From Lasiosphaeria ovina (taxonomy: Eukaryota; Ascomycota; Sordariomycetes; Sordariales; Lasiosphaeriaceae), in the NCBI GenBank assembly GCA_033439765.1, contig JAULSN010000004.1, positions 4,908,001-4,972,000 of the forward strand: a stretch of 64,000 nt of DNA. Reading direction: 5' to 3'. Below are positions 1 to 12,358 of this stretch, piece after piece; position 1 is the stretch's first letter; the number at the start of each line of letters is the position of its first letter. Position numbers and translations under genes: made by a program. The notes under the pieces were generated by a model, which did no database searches, was not told where the DNA came from, and saw only the letters and a list, made by a program, of their open reading frames with translations.

Positions 1-510
1 GCAGCGCCGGAGACACTCGACTGTGACCTTGTCGGATAGCTGCATCAACCGAATCAAGACTTCATTGGGAAGACGGCATAGTCTGGGTTATTGTGTGTCA
101 GTCTTCGCAGTTTGGGTGGGTTATGAGGAACCACCCCGGCCGTGGGGAGGGGCACCTACTGGCTTTCAGTTCTGTTGTGGTAGTCCGACTCGATCAATGG
201 GTGCATTATTCCATCGTAGTTGCGGTCATTGTGATTCTGCCGGGGCTGGCTCGCCGTCCCGACGGCAGTATAGTCCCCATCATGGTTGGGCTTTGGCTCG
301 TTCGCCGCTCCGCCAACAGAGCGTGTCTCTTTCAAGTTACTATACATGGTTGGCGTGCAGGTACCTCAAACAAGAAGAGAACGTCAAGATGTTTTCGAAA
401 GGCGATGGCAAAGTTCTTGTATTAAATAATCGAGCTGCACGTGGAAAAGCTAAACAAGGCGTGCGGCCGAAGGATGTGCGTGCTACAAAGTATGAATAAA
501 ATGAAATGCA

Positions 511-590
511 CGGAGGCAAGCGAGAGGTAATAGATAGAGTTGGGAATATGTGCCCTGGGCGAAAACTTTGATCTTGTATGGCGGCGGTAA
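511..590 (+). repeat. Local degenerate duplication, copy A
   Basis: Resembles positions 786-850. The shared core is TAGAGTTGGGAATA followed by GCCC and then a TCTTGT-GGCG-CGGT stretch; copy A has about 14 extra bases between the halves. The two copies lie 270 bp apart in the same orientation. No terminal repeats or coding content were seen. Confidence 0.4.
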
Positions 591-694
591 GGTTCGTGAG
601 CCGGCCGGTATGACTCCGTCGGAGTAGTGCCGTTCAATTGTTTTGACTTTTTGCTGCACCGCGGCAAATGCCTTTGTTAACCTTTAATGTGTAC

Positions 695-750
695 GTGGTG
701 ATCGGTATGAGCCATTTCACTTTTGTGATAAATCTAACTGTGGAAGTCCA
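695..750 (+). repeat. Dispersed repeat, copy 1
   Basis: About 55 bp containing GCCATTTCACTT and ATCTAACTGTG closely match 23667-23720, with a few substitutions and a 2-bp indel. The copies are 23 kb apart in the same orientation, so this is not local slippage. The nature of the parent element is unknown. Confidence 0.5.
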
Positions 751-785
751 ACTCCTTAAGGCAAGTCTTAGTAGGCAGGTCTTAT

Positions 786-850
786 TGAAGCAGACGAAAT
801 ATAATATATAGAGTTGGGAATAGCAGCCCAAGTCTTGTGGCGTCGGTGAT
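786..850 (+). repeat. Local degenerate duplication, copy B
   Basis: Second copy of the element at 511-590, shorter by an internal gap. Both copies flank the segment at 695-750, which itself recurs downstream of the ABC transporter, so this area appears to be built from fragments of a dispersed noncoding repeat. Confidence 0.4.
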
Positions 851-1149
851 GGGCTACTGGCCATCTAAATAGTTGGGCAATAACATCAACTTGAGGGAAG
901 GCAAACTACTTGAGATATTTGCTACACTAAGGTACCTATTTACTGAACTGGCTATGGCGATCTGTCTTCTTGTTCTAACTACCAATCCAGCAGCGCTAAA
1001 CGACTGGCTGCCAGAGGTGTGGCGCATCGTGTGCATGTTTGTCGCCAGTATGCTCGACAGTGGCATGTTCTCGCCCGAAGGGTGCGGCTGGCACGTCGAT
1101 TTAGCGGATGTCAGGTTCGTGAGCAAAGTGTCTGGGCTACCGGAGGCGA

Positions 1150-1780
1150 GCCGGGGTAGGAGGTTTTCTGATTGAACGTAAGTTTGTTGTCGGCTTCGGG
1201 CGACCCTCAACCGGGGCGAGAGCCGAAGCTAAAAAAAAAAAATTTTAAAAGAAAAAAGGAACAGATGGAGACTTACTTGGCGTGCAGATGGAAGCTTTAA
1301 ACGCAGTACACACCTATTAAAGTGGAACGCCGAGGATTGGGAAAAGACAATTGAGTGAAGAGTTGGAGAACTTGTGACGAATTGACGACGACGACGTGTC
1401 GACACAACAAGATAGTACAGATACACACACACTCGTACACACTAACACACAGATAGATCAGGCACGTACCGAAGAGACCAAGGGCTGAGGTGACGGAGAA
1501 TATGGGTGACCACGGCCTGGGCGGAACTGTGTTCATGGCGACCACAACTCCTGGTGGTGTTGGCGAGTCTGGATGTTGTATCTGGCCATTGGATGTTCAA
1601 AACCGGGGACCATTCTCAACATGAGCAGCGTGGCATTGAGACTTGACCGTGTCGCCAAGAAGACCAATGGACGGGTGTGGTTTGTGAGGCGGGACCGATT
1701 TTGTGAAGCTGGAGAAAATGGAGGTTGGAGGACTGCCGCAGGCTAGAGATTGGCTAGGTAGGATATCGGGAGACTGCAAT
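1150..1780 (-). other. Possible unrecognised spliced gene
   Basis: On the minus strand, 1276-1229 reads as a well-formed 48-nt fungal intron: it begins GTAAGT and ends in a long T tract followed by AG. An upstream open segment (about 1580-1475) contains a short hydrophobic stretch followed by GTACGT, another donor-like site. I could not join these segments into one phase-consistent reading frame and recognise no domain. It could be a small gene, an untranslated exon series or chance. Confidence 0.2.
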
Positions 1781-2658
1781 CGAGAATACGTAACGCAATG
1801 ATAGAGTTAGGGGAGTTGAATGGAATGGGCGCGAGCTGTCGGGTCTGTTTTGCGGTGATCATCCGGTGAATGTGGCCAGCCCGTCGATCGATTGTTTTAG
1901 CTTCGGAAGCATGAGTATGAGGGTCGCAGAAGCCGAATTTCGAACGATACCTGTAGTGAATAATGTGTTATCAGGAGGATCTTGGGAAGTGAAGCTGGGG
2001 GAACGATGGGCCTGGCGATTACGCACCATAAACTGGACGAGAAGACACGTTGATCGACGTCAGGTCCTGCCGATCTGGAGAAGCTTTTGACATGCCAGGT
2101 CTGGTCCGCAATGGAGGCCGAGCAGCGTGCTGACCACTGCCACCATGAAAAGTTGCTGTATTCCACCAAATCGGTTGGAAGGAGGCAAACGATGACGGCT
2201 GAACGAGGTGATGTCCTAGAACTGGGATTGCGAGCTAGGAATGAAAGCTGCGGGCTCGATTGACGGAGAGAGAAGATGAGCTGGATGAACGAGACGATGG
2301 TAGGCATGCACTCCCAGTGCATAGGGAGGGAGCTGATGCCCGAATGAATATTTGCGGTCGATGGCAAAGCCGAGCAATGGAACTCCGAGGGATGGCAAAG
2401 GACACCTTCGGCAATTTGGGGACTCCTCAGCTCCGAAATGCAGCCCCTCCTACGTGGGAAGGAATGAGGAAAGAAGGAGATTCAACACAGGCAAGGCCGA
2501 GGTAACTTTAGAACTCGGAAGCTGCCACCTAGTACCCAAAGGCCAGTCCAGGCGGGACCACCAACGAAGGGCTTGTACTGAACACAATGAATTCACCACC
2601 CTTTGTAACCGACCGAAAATAGTAACTAGCTATCATACATTTGCTAGTTGTGAAGAAA

Positions 2659-4439
2659 TTAAACAGAGAGCCTCTCATCAAGCCAATCAGTGATGTCGCC
2701 AAAGTTGTCCACCGTTTGTATCTCGGCCTTGACATTGAGCATCAACATTCTCTGAAGCTCCTGCATCTGTTCTAAGCCGGCAGATTCAAAGCCTTTCTCA
2801 CCACATATTTGCTTCATTACGCTGACAGCCTTCTTTCGGTCGTCCAGTGTGAGTGGTGCAACTGACTCGTTGGAGTCTCTCGGATAGTTGGACTTTGGCC
2901 TCTTGGCAGGCCGTTCATCGTCGGAACCTGAACTATGTTAGCCAACGAAACATGAGAGACCTATAGAGCCCACCACCGAATGAGTAAGCGAGAGAGCCCT
3001 GGCTCGCAAACTCTTGGCTTGTCTGACTGTCACCGCTCTGCGAATCTTGAAGACTGTGTGACATGATGATCGAACTTCGCGACATTATGTCTGAGCTCCG
3101 GATTCCAAGCCATTTCAGGTGCGGAAGAGTGACATTTTCTTCGTGGTCCAGGCGCTGGCTCCCGTATTGGTATGTTCGCAAAATGGAGACACCATGAGGA
3201 TCAAAGTCGACAAGTGCGAAGACGTTTAGTTGGGGCCGAACCGAGTGCAGGGTGCTAAGAAAGCGGCGAGTAGCTAGATCAGGGAACCCTTTCGCCTATC
3301 AAAGACATCAACATTGTCAGCCCCGCAGTCGACGCATAGTCAGGATAAAACTTACAGTGACAAGAATCCCATGGCCTGCCCTTGAAGTAGAAGAATATCC
3401 AGAATTGGCGAGAGTCCGGAAAGTAGCCTGGGAACAGTACTATCATGTTAGCAAAGTCACATATAATTAGGTTCCTGGCTTGCAGACCTCCTTCTCGATA
3501 ACCAACAGCCACCGCGTGTTGTGGAAGTCAACCTTATCGACAGAGTTGATTGGCGGGATTAAGTTTCCCTGAGAAAGTTAGAGTGTATATGAGGTCATGG
3601 GAGTGAGGCGCCATACATTGCCACCTGAGAGACCATGGCCGTATTGAACGGTAGCACCGCCGCGCATCATTACATCGATTGGACCAGCAATTAGCCCCCT
3701 AGCCGCAGCAACCTTGAAGGGGGTAAGTGAGTGTAAACATTTAGGAGTGGTTGCGTCTCACAATGTTTAGATCTCCACGTCCGACCCCAAGTGTGAAAGC
3801 AAGGTTGTCCACCATGTCATCAACAACGCTCTGGGACCTGAATAACTCGGTATTCTGGTAGTATATGTTTCTAATTTGTTAATTATTCCAGTTTGCGTCT
3901 CATGATGTAAGTATTGGGGGAAGTTTTTGATAGAAATCTACCTCTTTGTAATGAGGTTTCCTGTGAGGAGGGCCTCGTGTGACAGTTCAAGGATGCGGAA
4001 AATGGCATCTTGACAACGTTAGGAACAGCACGAAGACAAGACAGAAAGACTGTATCGGAAACATACCGAATCTTTTGACCTCTTGAATGTTCCGCCCAGG
4101 AAATTTGACTACTTCAGTTGTCATTTGCCGAGCTCCCCCTTCAAGGGAAACTACGGGCGGCACTCCAGGGCTAGGCCGGACGGTTTGGTAAGGAATAACA
4201 AGATCGGTCCCGTTAATGACGGCATCGAGAATTGATTCTAGCAAGGACTCGATTTGCGAAAGAGCTCCATCATATGAGTCTTGGGGTGGAATTGACACAA
4301 GGCTCGAGGGAGCAGGAATATGCGGAGAATGGGGCAGTCGCTGTCGCCTTCGGAGGACACGTGTGTGAGCAGAGCCCTGGATTTGAGATTTAGGACTAGC
4401 AACAGGTTTTTGCCGCCGCTTTGAAGACGGCAAAGGCAT
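2659..4439 (-). CDS. SPO11: Meiotic recombination protein Spo11 (Topo VI A-like)
   Basis: Topoisomerase VI subunit A homologue that makes the DNA double-strand breaks starting meiotic recombination in the nucleus. The protein is assembled from about eight exons; the introns I could phase include 4009-4066, 3871-3941 and 3713-3761, and a last one near 2940-2985 gives a continuous frame to the TAA at 2659. Family marks are the 5Y-CAP segment with RNIYYQN, whose second Tyr of the YY pair is the expected catalytic residue; the block AAARGLIAGPIDVMMRGG; YGHGLSGGN; and the Toprim motif DFDPHG followed by RTYQYGS. The C-terminus (NFGDITDWLDERL) is helical and acidic. The start is the ATG at 4439, giving a basic N-terminus. 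It is head-to-head with ERG7 across 548 bp. All motifs are intact and the gene looks functional. Confidence 0.9.
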
Positions 4440-4987
4440 CTTGTTGGTCGAGTCGTATTAAGACTCGAGACTAATAATATTGACAAATGTACTGGAGGGC
4501 ATAAATTGTGGTAAAGAAAAATGCTTAAATAATTTTGGCAAGGAAGAGGAAAAAAGGATTCACAGATCTCGGAATTTTGACACAAGTGGCATGCATTATT
4601 TAGAGTCTTCGCTTGCACCCTTATGTGTTTGGCTGCTCTTGCCTTCTTGGATCGTGGAGCCGATGTCGTTGTCTGTCGTTGTCTCACATGTGAGCCACAC
4701 TGTGGCTGAACAGGTCGCTCAGCGAAATTGGGCAACCTAAATTGGCCTTAACTCTTGGCGGCTTCGCGGCCCCTGAAAGTCGTTGCCAGCCAGCGGGGTT
4801 CTACAAAAGCCCGGCGGAGTTGCGAAGTCCCGCCCCCTGAAAGATTTGGGAGCCAATTGGCGAATTGCATTCCACGAAGCTTCGCGTGATGGCCCATCTC
4901 CATTCTCCCTGGTAAACGGACCATTTTTGCGCTTTCCCTGCTCCGTCCTCGATTGTCGGTCGCAAAGTGAACAAAACTTACGTCGAG
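4440..4987. promoter_or_regulatory. Divergent SPO11/ERG7 intergenic promoter region
   Basis: A 548-bp gap separates the SPO11 start (minus) from the ERG7 start (plus), so both core promoters must lie here. The left half is AT-rich and the right half GC-richer. I could not identify a definite TATA box or known operator. The two genes have unrelated roles, so co-regulation is not implied. Confidence 0.5.
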
Positions 4988-7409
4988 ATGGCGCGCAAAA
5001 AGGGAACTCCAGTGCGGATGATTGTCGTGCCTCCGGTCGAGAAGGGTTCCACCAAAAAACGACTCAGCAACATCACCAGCGACAGCTTTGGGCACACTGC
5101 CAAAAAAGCTCGGATCGAGGACAAAACCGACTATTCGCGATGGCGGCTTCACGACGACGAGAGCCGGCACACATGGCAATATTTGGAGGATGACGAAGCC
5201 GCGAAAGAATGGCCGCAGACGCATGCCGATAAATATTTTCTTGGTCTTCCTCTGGTACGCACTTCGAATGCGAGCCAGCCAACCGTATAGCTGTCCCCCA
5301 TTGGCTGACCTTTCCACCCCCTGCCTCCAGGATCTCCCTGACCTGCCAACAGCGCAAAACCCCCTCGATGCGGTCCGGAACGGCCTCACTTTCTTCGAGA
5401 AGCTCCAGCTCCCCTCTGGCCACTGGGGCTGCGATTATGGCGGCCCCATGTTTCTCCTGCCAGGCACTGTCATTTCCTGGTACGCGACCAAGACACCGAT
5501 CCCCTGGTACTATGCCACCGAGATTAAGAACTACCTCTTCGCACGCGCGCATCCCGAAGATGGAGGCTGGGGGCTGCACATCGAGGGCGAGACGTCGGTG
5601 TTTGGCACCGTGCTGAACTACGTGACCTTGCGCTTGGTCGGAGTCGACGCCGACCACCCTAACATGGTAAAGGCGCGCGCAACCATCCACAAGCTTGGTG
5701 GAGCAACACACGCTCCGCACTGGGCAAAGTTCTGGTTGTCGGTGTTGGGGGTTGCAAAATGGGATATCGTCAATCCAGTACCGCCCGAGCTGTGGCTCCT
5801 GCCTGACTGGGTCCCCATCGCGCCATGGCGATGGTGGATTCACATGCGGCAGGTTTTCCTGGGCATGAGCTACCTGTGGTCGAAGAAATGGCAGGCCGAG
5901 GAGACGGACACGATTCGCTCCCTGCGGAACGAACTCTTCGTCGAGGACTGGGACACGATCAACTGGGCTGCGAACCGGAACACAATTCATCCCATGGATA
6001 ATTACCATCCCAAGTCGATGGTTTTGAACACGATCAATTGGTTGCTGGTAAACGTCTGGAACCCATATCTCCGAACAAATTCCTTGGCTGCGAAGGCCGA
6101 GGCGTGGGCATCGGAGCTCATCAATATGGAGGACCTCAACACCGACTATGCAGATCTGGCTCCTGTCAATGCCGCCATGAACCTGGTTTGCTGCTATGCT
6201 CGAGATGGGCCTGATGCGTACTCGGTGCGTAGACACCAAGAGAGGAGCCACGAGTTTATGTGGGTGCAGCAGGAGGGCCTCCTCTGCAACGGCACGAACG
6301 GCGTGCAGTGCTGGGACACGGCTTTCGCCATCCAAACAATGCAGGATGCCGGGCTCACCCAGGACCCGCGCTGGCGGCCCATGCTGATGAAAGCCCTCGA
6401 GTTCCTTGACAGGCAACAGATGCGGGAAAACGTCAAGGACCAGGCCAAGTGCTACCGCCAACAGCGCAAGGGCGGCTGGGCGTTTAGCAACAAAGACCAA
6501 GGCTACGCTGTCAGCGACTGTGTGTCCGAGGCCCTCAAGGCCGTCATCATCCTCCAAAAGACGCCGGGCTTCAAGACGTTGATCTCTGACCAACGGATAT
6601 TTGACGCCATTGATACTCTTCTCACATATCAGAACCCCTCTGGTGGCTGCTCGTCGTATGAACCCCAACGGGCAGGTACTTGGATGGAAGTCCTAAATGC
6701 GGCCGAGGTGTTTGGCAACATTATGGTTGAGTACGAGTACCCGGAATGCACCACGGCGGTTGTTACTGCCTTGTCGCTTTTCTCGAAGCACTGGCCAGAC
6801 TATAGATCCAAAGACATCCGACTCTTTGTTGACCGGGCCGTCAAGTGGATCAAAAGCGCCCAGAAGCCTCATGGTGGATGGTACGGGGCATGGGGCATCT
6901 GCTTCACATATGCTACCATGTTTGCGCTTGAGAGCCTGGCTAGCATCGGAGAGACATATGAGACCAGCGAGTACTCCAAGAGGGGGTGCGATTTCCTCCT
7001 TTCTAAACAGAGAGAGGACGGCGGCTGGTCCGAGCATTACAAGGTTGGTGTTCTCCCTTTGTTGTTATTGTTCCCCATTTATGTCGTTTTGTCTGGGGCG
7101 ATGCTGACCCTTCAATAGGCGTGCGAGACGAGCGAATACCACGAGCACCCTTCTGGCTCCCAGGTCGTGATGACTTCGTGGGCACTAATTGGTCTCATGA
7201 AAGCCAAATACCCCGACGTCGAGCCCCTCAAAAGGGGAGTCAAGCTGATCATGGAGCGGCAACAGCCCAATGGCGAGTGGCTGCAGGAGGCGATTGAAGG
7301 CGTGTTCAACAGGAGCTGCATGATTTCGTATCCGAACTACAAGTTCACGTTCACTATGAAGGCATTGGGCATGTTTGCTCACAGGTACCCCGACGAGAAG
7401 GTGGTGTGA
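4988..7409 (+). CDS. ERG7: Lanosterol synthase (oxidosqualene cyclase)
   Basis: Cyclises 2,3-oxidosqualene to lanosterol in ergosterol synthesis, at the ER or lipid droplets. Three exons, 4988-5254, 5331-7043 and 7119-7409, join in phase to give 756 aa, the usual family length. The catalytic acid lies in YAVSDCVSE at about Asp485; fungal ERG7 more often has DCTAE/DCTSE, so the Val is a mild variation. QW repeats are visible ([38 protein letters not shown]). A basic N-terminal region of about 60 residues precedes the cyclase fold. The start is the ATG at 4988; an in-frame GTG 21 bp upstream is not a plausible eukaryotic start. Introns are 76 and 75 nt with normal GT..AG ends. Confidence is very high. 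Confidence 0.97.
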
Positions 7410-8097
7410 TCTGCAGGCTTTTGTTGGAACGGAGAAGAAATAAACGAACTAGAACAGTATTTATACTAGGCCTGAACTCAAGTAATAATAATATCTAATT
7501 TGGAAGGAGGGACGTGGTTCCTGCAGCGACGTGGACCGACTTCGCGAATTATTGGTCAAAGCCCCACTATTCGTAGAAACCTGGGGAAACCCAATCTGGT
7601 GAGGAGCGCTTCCCCTGGAATAGAAGGCGGTGAGGGGAGGTGGGGCTGCCTTCACGTCACACAACCGGCAGAATAGAAGCTTGTCACGATCAACCCCACT
7701 ACAGCTCTGTCTGCCTTGAACCTACCGCAGCCACAACGAACCTTCCAGGCACGCACTCTGAGCATCAACGGCCGCCGTCGCCAACATCAATACCTGACCC
7801 CAGCCGCCAGAGGCAATTTCTATTTCCACTCCCAATTTCCGACCAACCGAGCTACAGATCAATCCGGGCTTGCCGCGCCTATCACGGGAGTCCCACAATC
7901 GCTGACACCTAGCTTCTCACACTTTTGGACCACGGCTAGGTACATAATTATATATGCGAAAATGCCCTTGTGCATTCCATCTCATTTGTGTCCCAGTTTA
8001 CAGTTGCTGGACACTCCGAGCACATTGCTGATGCAGCAGACGAACCAGATTACTAGCCAGGCCCCCCTTCAGCTGGCCGTTTCGCGCACCCTGCACG
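7410..8097. other. Intergenic: ERG7 3' end and SGT1 5' region
   Basis: This 688-bp gap holds the ERG7 3' untranslated region and the SGT1 promoter and leader. Several upstream open frames overlap the leader but have no domain content. C/T-rich patches around 7795-7840 resemble ordinary fungal 5' regions. I see no RNA gene or repeat. Confidence 0.5.
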
Positions 8098-9598
8098 ATG
8101 TCCAGCACAACCTTCGGCCAGAAAGGCATCGATGCCGTCCAGAGAAAGGACTATGCAGCAGCCATTCCGCTTCTCGATAAGGCGCTCAAAGACTCAAAGT
8201 CACCAAAGTGGTTGCTTGCCCGCGCGCAGGCACACCAGCAGCTCAAGAACTGGGATGATGCGCTTCACGACGCCGAGACGGCCTACCACTCTGCAATAGA
8301 GCGCGGATCCGGCGACTCGCGCAAGCTCATGATCGAGGCCCAATACCGTCGTGCCGCCATCTACTTCAAGCTCGGTCGCTACGCCGACTCAGACTGCTGC
8401 GCCAAATGGAGCATGCTGCTTGCGGAGGGTCGGCGTGCCGGCGAAGACGACGGCGTCGATAAAAATGTCGACAGCGAAGGCCATTACACCGTCACTTATG
8501 CGGATGGAGTTGCAGACAAGGAAGGTCAGCCGGGCCAGAACGGAGGAGGCATTGGTGGGCAGGTTAACGCCCTGGTGACCACACCCAAGACCGGATTCGA
8601 AGCAGATTGGAACCGTGCATATGCCTTCAGAAGCCAAGCCCTCGGTGCACTGAAACAGCTTTCCGCAGACCACCCAGGGCGAAAGGTTATGGTAACGAAG
8701 GTTCCCCCCAAGACACAGAAGAAGAAAGCACCCGAGCCGGTAGAGTCTGATAGCGACGACGACCTACCAGCTTCGAAGGCTGCAAATAAGCCCGAACCCT
8801 CTGCGCCCGGCTCAGTCCCCGACGAGAAGATGAAGCTCCGTGCAGACTTCTACCAGACCAACCAAAACATCACGATCTCTCTGTTTGCAAAGGATCTGAA
8901 TAAAGAGGACATTCAAGTCCAGTTCACCAAGACCACGGTGGGTAGATCTAGAGATATCCGCGCGGCGTCTAATACTGACTGACTTGTGGCAGGCCCGGAT
9001 CTCGGCGATTCCGCGCGAAGTTGCTCCTTATGTGAAGCCAGGTGACAGAGAAGCCACCTCGACGCTTGTTTTTGGCGGTGAGATTGTCCCTTCTGGCTCG
9101 CGGTGGTCCGCGACACCCCGCAAAATTGAGTTGGTCCTCCAGAAGGCCACACCTGGCAAGTGGAGTGGATGGGGAGAGGAGAAGATTGGTGCCCAGGACC
9201 CCGAGACCGCTGAAGTCGAATCCAGTGGACCTTCTGGAACACACGAAACGCCGAAAGATGCAGTATCTGCCGATCTGGAGAAGATTGTCACGTCATTAGC
9301 GTCGGTTGCACCTCCAAAACAAGCGAGTGCCCCAGTGTATCCAACGAGCAGCAAACTCGGGCCGAAGGACTGGGATAAACTCGGCGAGGGCGAGGATGAC
9401 GATGACGATAAGCAGGACGTCAACCATTTCTTCAAGCAGCTCTACAAAGGCTCGAGCCCAGAGCAGCAGCGTGCCATGATGAAGAGCTTTATCGAGAGCA
9501 ATGGCACGGCACTTAGCACGGATTGGAACGACGTCAAGAGCCGCACGGTGGAGTCGGTTCCTCCCGACGGTGTCGAAGCGAAGAAGTGGGAATCTTAA
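8098..9598 (+). CDS. SGT1: SGT1 co-chaperone (TPR-CS-SGS)
   Basis: Adaptor linking Hsp90 to SCF ubiquitin ligase, kinetochore assembly and NLR-type clients; cytosolic and nuclear. Exons 8098-8937 and 8993-9598 join in phase 0 for 481 aa. Residues 1-110 form TPR repeats (DAVQRKDYAAAIPLLDKAL; RAAIYFKLGRYADSD). An acidic/Pro linker is followed by the CS domain (about 245-335; LRADFYQTNQNITISLFAKD, GEIVPSGSRW). The C-terminal SGS domain contains KDWDKLGEGEDDDDD, DVNHFFKQLYKGSSPEQQRAM and ends GVEAKKWES. The 55-nt intron splits the CS domain. The start ATG at 8098 begins the first TPR helix. All three domains are present, so the gene looks intact. Confidence 0.95.
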
Positions 9599-10465
9599 AC
9601 CCAGGACTCGAGAAATCCACCAGTTGTTCATGAAGACGAGTTATGACACGTGCATCAGCCGGCTCTATTTATGCCTAGGTTTTAACACATTCGACCAAAA
9701 CGGGTTCTGAGGTACGCCAGTAACGCGTGCTGGGAAGTAAATTGGACAGGTAGCTATTTACATAGCTCCCAACTGGGTATCTCTAAAATAAGGAAAGTTG
9801 TCGAATGCTATTGCCGCAGACCAACTTCCCCCAGGGTTTTGGCGCGAAGAGCCAAACGACGGGTAAGATTACGTGCTTGTTTTATTTCTTCCATACCCGG
9901 TTCTCGAAAGGATGAGATCCGAACCATGGTGCATACATATCGTGTATGCAACTGCGTATACGGCGTACACTACCTTAGCTCGGATCGACAATGCACACAA
10001 CCTTCGTACCTCGCGGCCAAGGCGTTCTCTCCAATCTTTCCTCCGACCATAGAGTGGCTTGCATTATAATTGGATGGCCTGCACATGATACATACATGTA
10101 GCAAGAGAACCCCGCACCACCACGCGCCCTTCGGAATACACTTTGTCAACAACGAATCGAGTCTAGAATCGTTTTGTGTGGTTTATCTTGCGTGATGCGA
10201 TGTGCTTGCTTGTGGATTGCTTGTGGACTGGTCCTCGCTACTTCCCTGAGGCGCTACTATCATATCAAACTCTGAGAAATATCGTCGAGAACCGAGTTCC
10301 ACGCAAGGTTGGTAACCTAGGTTCTTATTCCGTCTCTGCTGCATCTATTTGGGGCAACATTTTTACCTAACTCTTTCTTGTCTTTCTTTGACTTTAAAGG
10401 AACCCGATCAGGCCCTCCCCTCACGAGAGAATATCGTCCCGTCCGACCCAGCTCCAACTCCAAAC
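9599..10465. other. Intergenic gap
   Basis: This 867-bp gap lies between SGT1 and the aminotransferase, which run in the same direction. It contains the SGT1 3' region and the aminotransferase promoter. No repeat, RNA gene or conserved open frame was found. Confidence 0.5.
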
Positions 10466-12140
10466 ATGAAGAACATCCCCGAGTTCAGGATTGACAAATG
10501 GAGTAGGTGCATCAGTTCACTGTCTGTCTTCTAGAAGAACCGTAGACTAACCCAACGGCCGGCCGTTCTTTTCCTCCAATTAGTACAACGCGCGGCGGTT
10601 GGTTTACTCCTGCTAATTCTGTCCCGGGGCCGTCGTGGCGCTGCCAAAAAACCAGCACCAGCACCGGCGCCGTGACAAGAGGCTGTGTCAAAAGCTTGTT
10701 TTGAACCTTGACCGTCAGCTAATGGGTATCTGGGTATTTCTTTTAGCCTGAAACGAAAATTGCGCTCCACGGTTAGTGGTTCTTTTAGCTGTCCCTCTCG
10801 GTGCTCTCTGTCTGGCCACTGTTGTTGTCTTGTAAACATGTAGAATGCATTTCTTGAAACTGTGCTCTACCGTGGACAAGCCTAACTAACCACCCGACAT
10901 GTCGCAGGGTCCGTCGCTGGCGCCCTATCTCTCGCGGAGCTGCAGGCGCTTGCTTCCGCGCCGGGGCCTGATGGCGCCGGGGCGGGGGAGAGCAGCGCCG
11001 GCCCCATCGACCCGGAGCTCGTGCTCACGTACGGCGACGCGCGCGGCTCGCAAAAACTGCGGGCGCGCATCGCCGAGCTACATTCCTCGCCGGCGGTGAC
11101 GCTGACGGCCGACAACGTCGTCACCACGCCCGGGTCCATCATGGCCAACTACCTCGCGCTGGCGAGCCTCACTGGGCCGGGCGACCACGCCATCTGCATG
11201 TATCCCACTTTTGCCCAGCTCTGGGCGATTCCGCGCTTCCAAGGCGCCGAGGTGAGCATGTGGAAGCTGAAGGTAGAGGATGGGTCGGCGTGGCGGTTGA
11301 GCCTGGACGAGCTCAAGGGGATGATCAAGGAGAACACGAAGGTCATTATTCTCAAGTATGTCCCGTCTGGTCGATCCGAGAGTAAAAAGGTTTGGGATAG
11401 TGGTGAAAAATGGCTCGCTAACGAAACCACGTAGCAACCCCAACAACCCCACGGGCGCCGTGTTGCCCGAGTCAATGCTGCGTGAGCTCATCGTGCTAGC
11501 CTCAGAACGCGGCATCACGCTGTACTCGGACGAGGTTTTTGCGCCGCTATTCCACACCTCGGACCCGCCGCCGCCGCCGCTGATCTCCCTCGGGTACCCC
11601 AACACGGTCTCGACGGGCTCCATGTCCAAGACGATCGGGCTGCCGGGGATCCGCATCGGGTGGGTGGTGTCGCTCGACGCGGCAGTGATCGAGCGCATCA
11701 TGACGGCGCATGACTACACAACAGTAGCCGTGTCGCTGCTCGACGACGGCGTGGCCGCCTACGCGCTGTCGAGCCAGGTGCTCCCGCGGCTGATGACGCG
11801 GAGCCTGGCAATCTGCGCGCGCAGCATCGCGGCCATCGGCGCCTTCGTCGCCCGCACCGCCCCGCGTACCACCTGGGTGCCGCCGGCGGGGGCCGGGACG
11901 GCGTACGTGCGCATCCTAACTCAAGATGGCAAAGAGCCCGTCGACGACAGGGACTTCGTGGCGGGCCTCGCCCGGAAGACCGGCGTGAGCCTCGTGCCGG
12001 GCGGCTTCTGTTTTGAGGACGGCGATGATGGCGTAGACGCCGAGCTGAAAGGCTACGTGCGCATCACCCTTGGGAATGCGGACGAGAGCGTCCTGCAGGA
12101 GGGCCTGAGAGCCATTGAAGAGTTCCTTAAGACGTACTGA
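10466..12140 (+). CDS. PLP-dependent aminotransferase, class I/II
   Basis: Fold-type I PLP enzyme of the aspartate aminotransferase superfamily; the substrate is not deducible. Exon 3 (10908-11355) carries LTYGDARGSQKLRARIAEL and NVVTTPGSIMANYLAL. After the intron at 11356-11434, exon 4 has NPNNPTG, YSDEVF and SMSKTIGLPGIRIGW, whose Lys is the PLP-binding residue; the C-terminal GYVRITLG supplies the phosphate/carboxylate Arg. A 28-nt exon at 10844-10871 (NAFLETVLY) joins exon 3 in phase. The first exon is uncertain: the segment from ATG 10466 ends FRIDKW, as the family N-terminus should, but every visible GT donor leaves the phase off by one to the 28-nt exon. Either the true donor is unconventional, the start lies elsewhere, or there is a one-base error or frameshift. 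Length is about 405 aa. Confidence 0.8.
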
Positions 12141-12358
12141 TGCAGGAACATGAGAAAAGGGGAAACGTCTATTTTCTTGGATTGCAAAAAGAGATTGAAT
12201 GTAGTTGTCTTTTCCGCTCGACCAGAACAAGATTACCGTGTTTTGCCAGACCAAAAGTAGAACCCCACCAGATGATGCAAGAAATATATGTTGTTTGTAT
12301 ATAAGGGGGACTTATTCGAGCTTTATCTTTTCTTGTTTGGCACGGTGCTGCAGCCCCA

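Larger units (their letters stand above)
1..2658. other. Unresolved left flank
   Basis: I cannot support a named gene here. Both strands hold only short open frames without recognisable domains. Positions 1239-1262 are an A/T-rich low-complexity run and 1420-1455 is CA/TG-rich. The stretch contains two short repeats described separately and an intron-like segment at 1229-1276 on the minus strand. It may include an unrecognised spliced gene or the 3' region of a neighbour outside the window. Confidence 0.5.

Noticed and set aside
23..499. 158-codon plus-strand open frame at the left edge
   Set aside because: No recognisable domain, overlapping open frames in other phases, and composition unlike the real genes of the window.
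5073..6668. 531-codon minus-strand open frame
   Set aside because: Antisense shadow of ERG7; its length comes from the codon bias of the sense gene.
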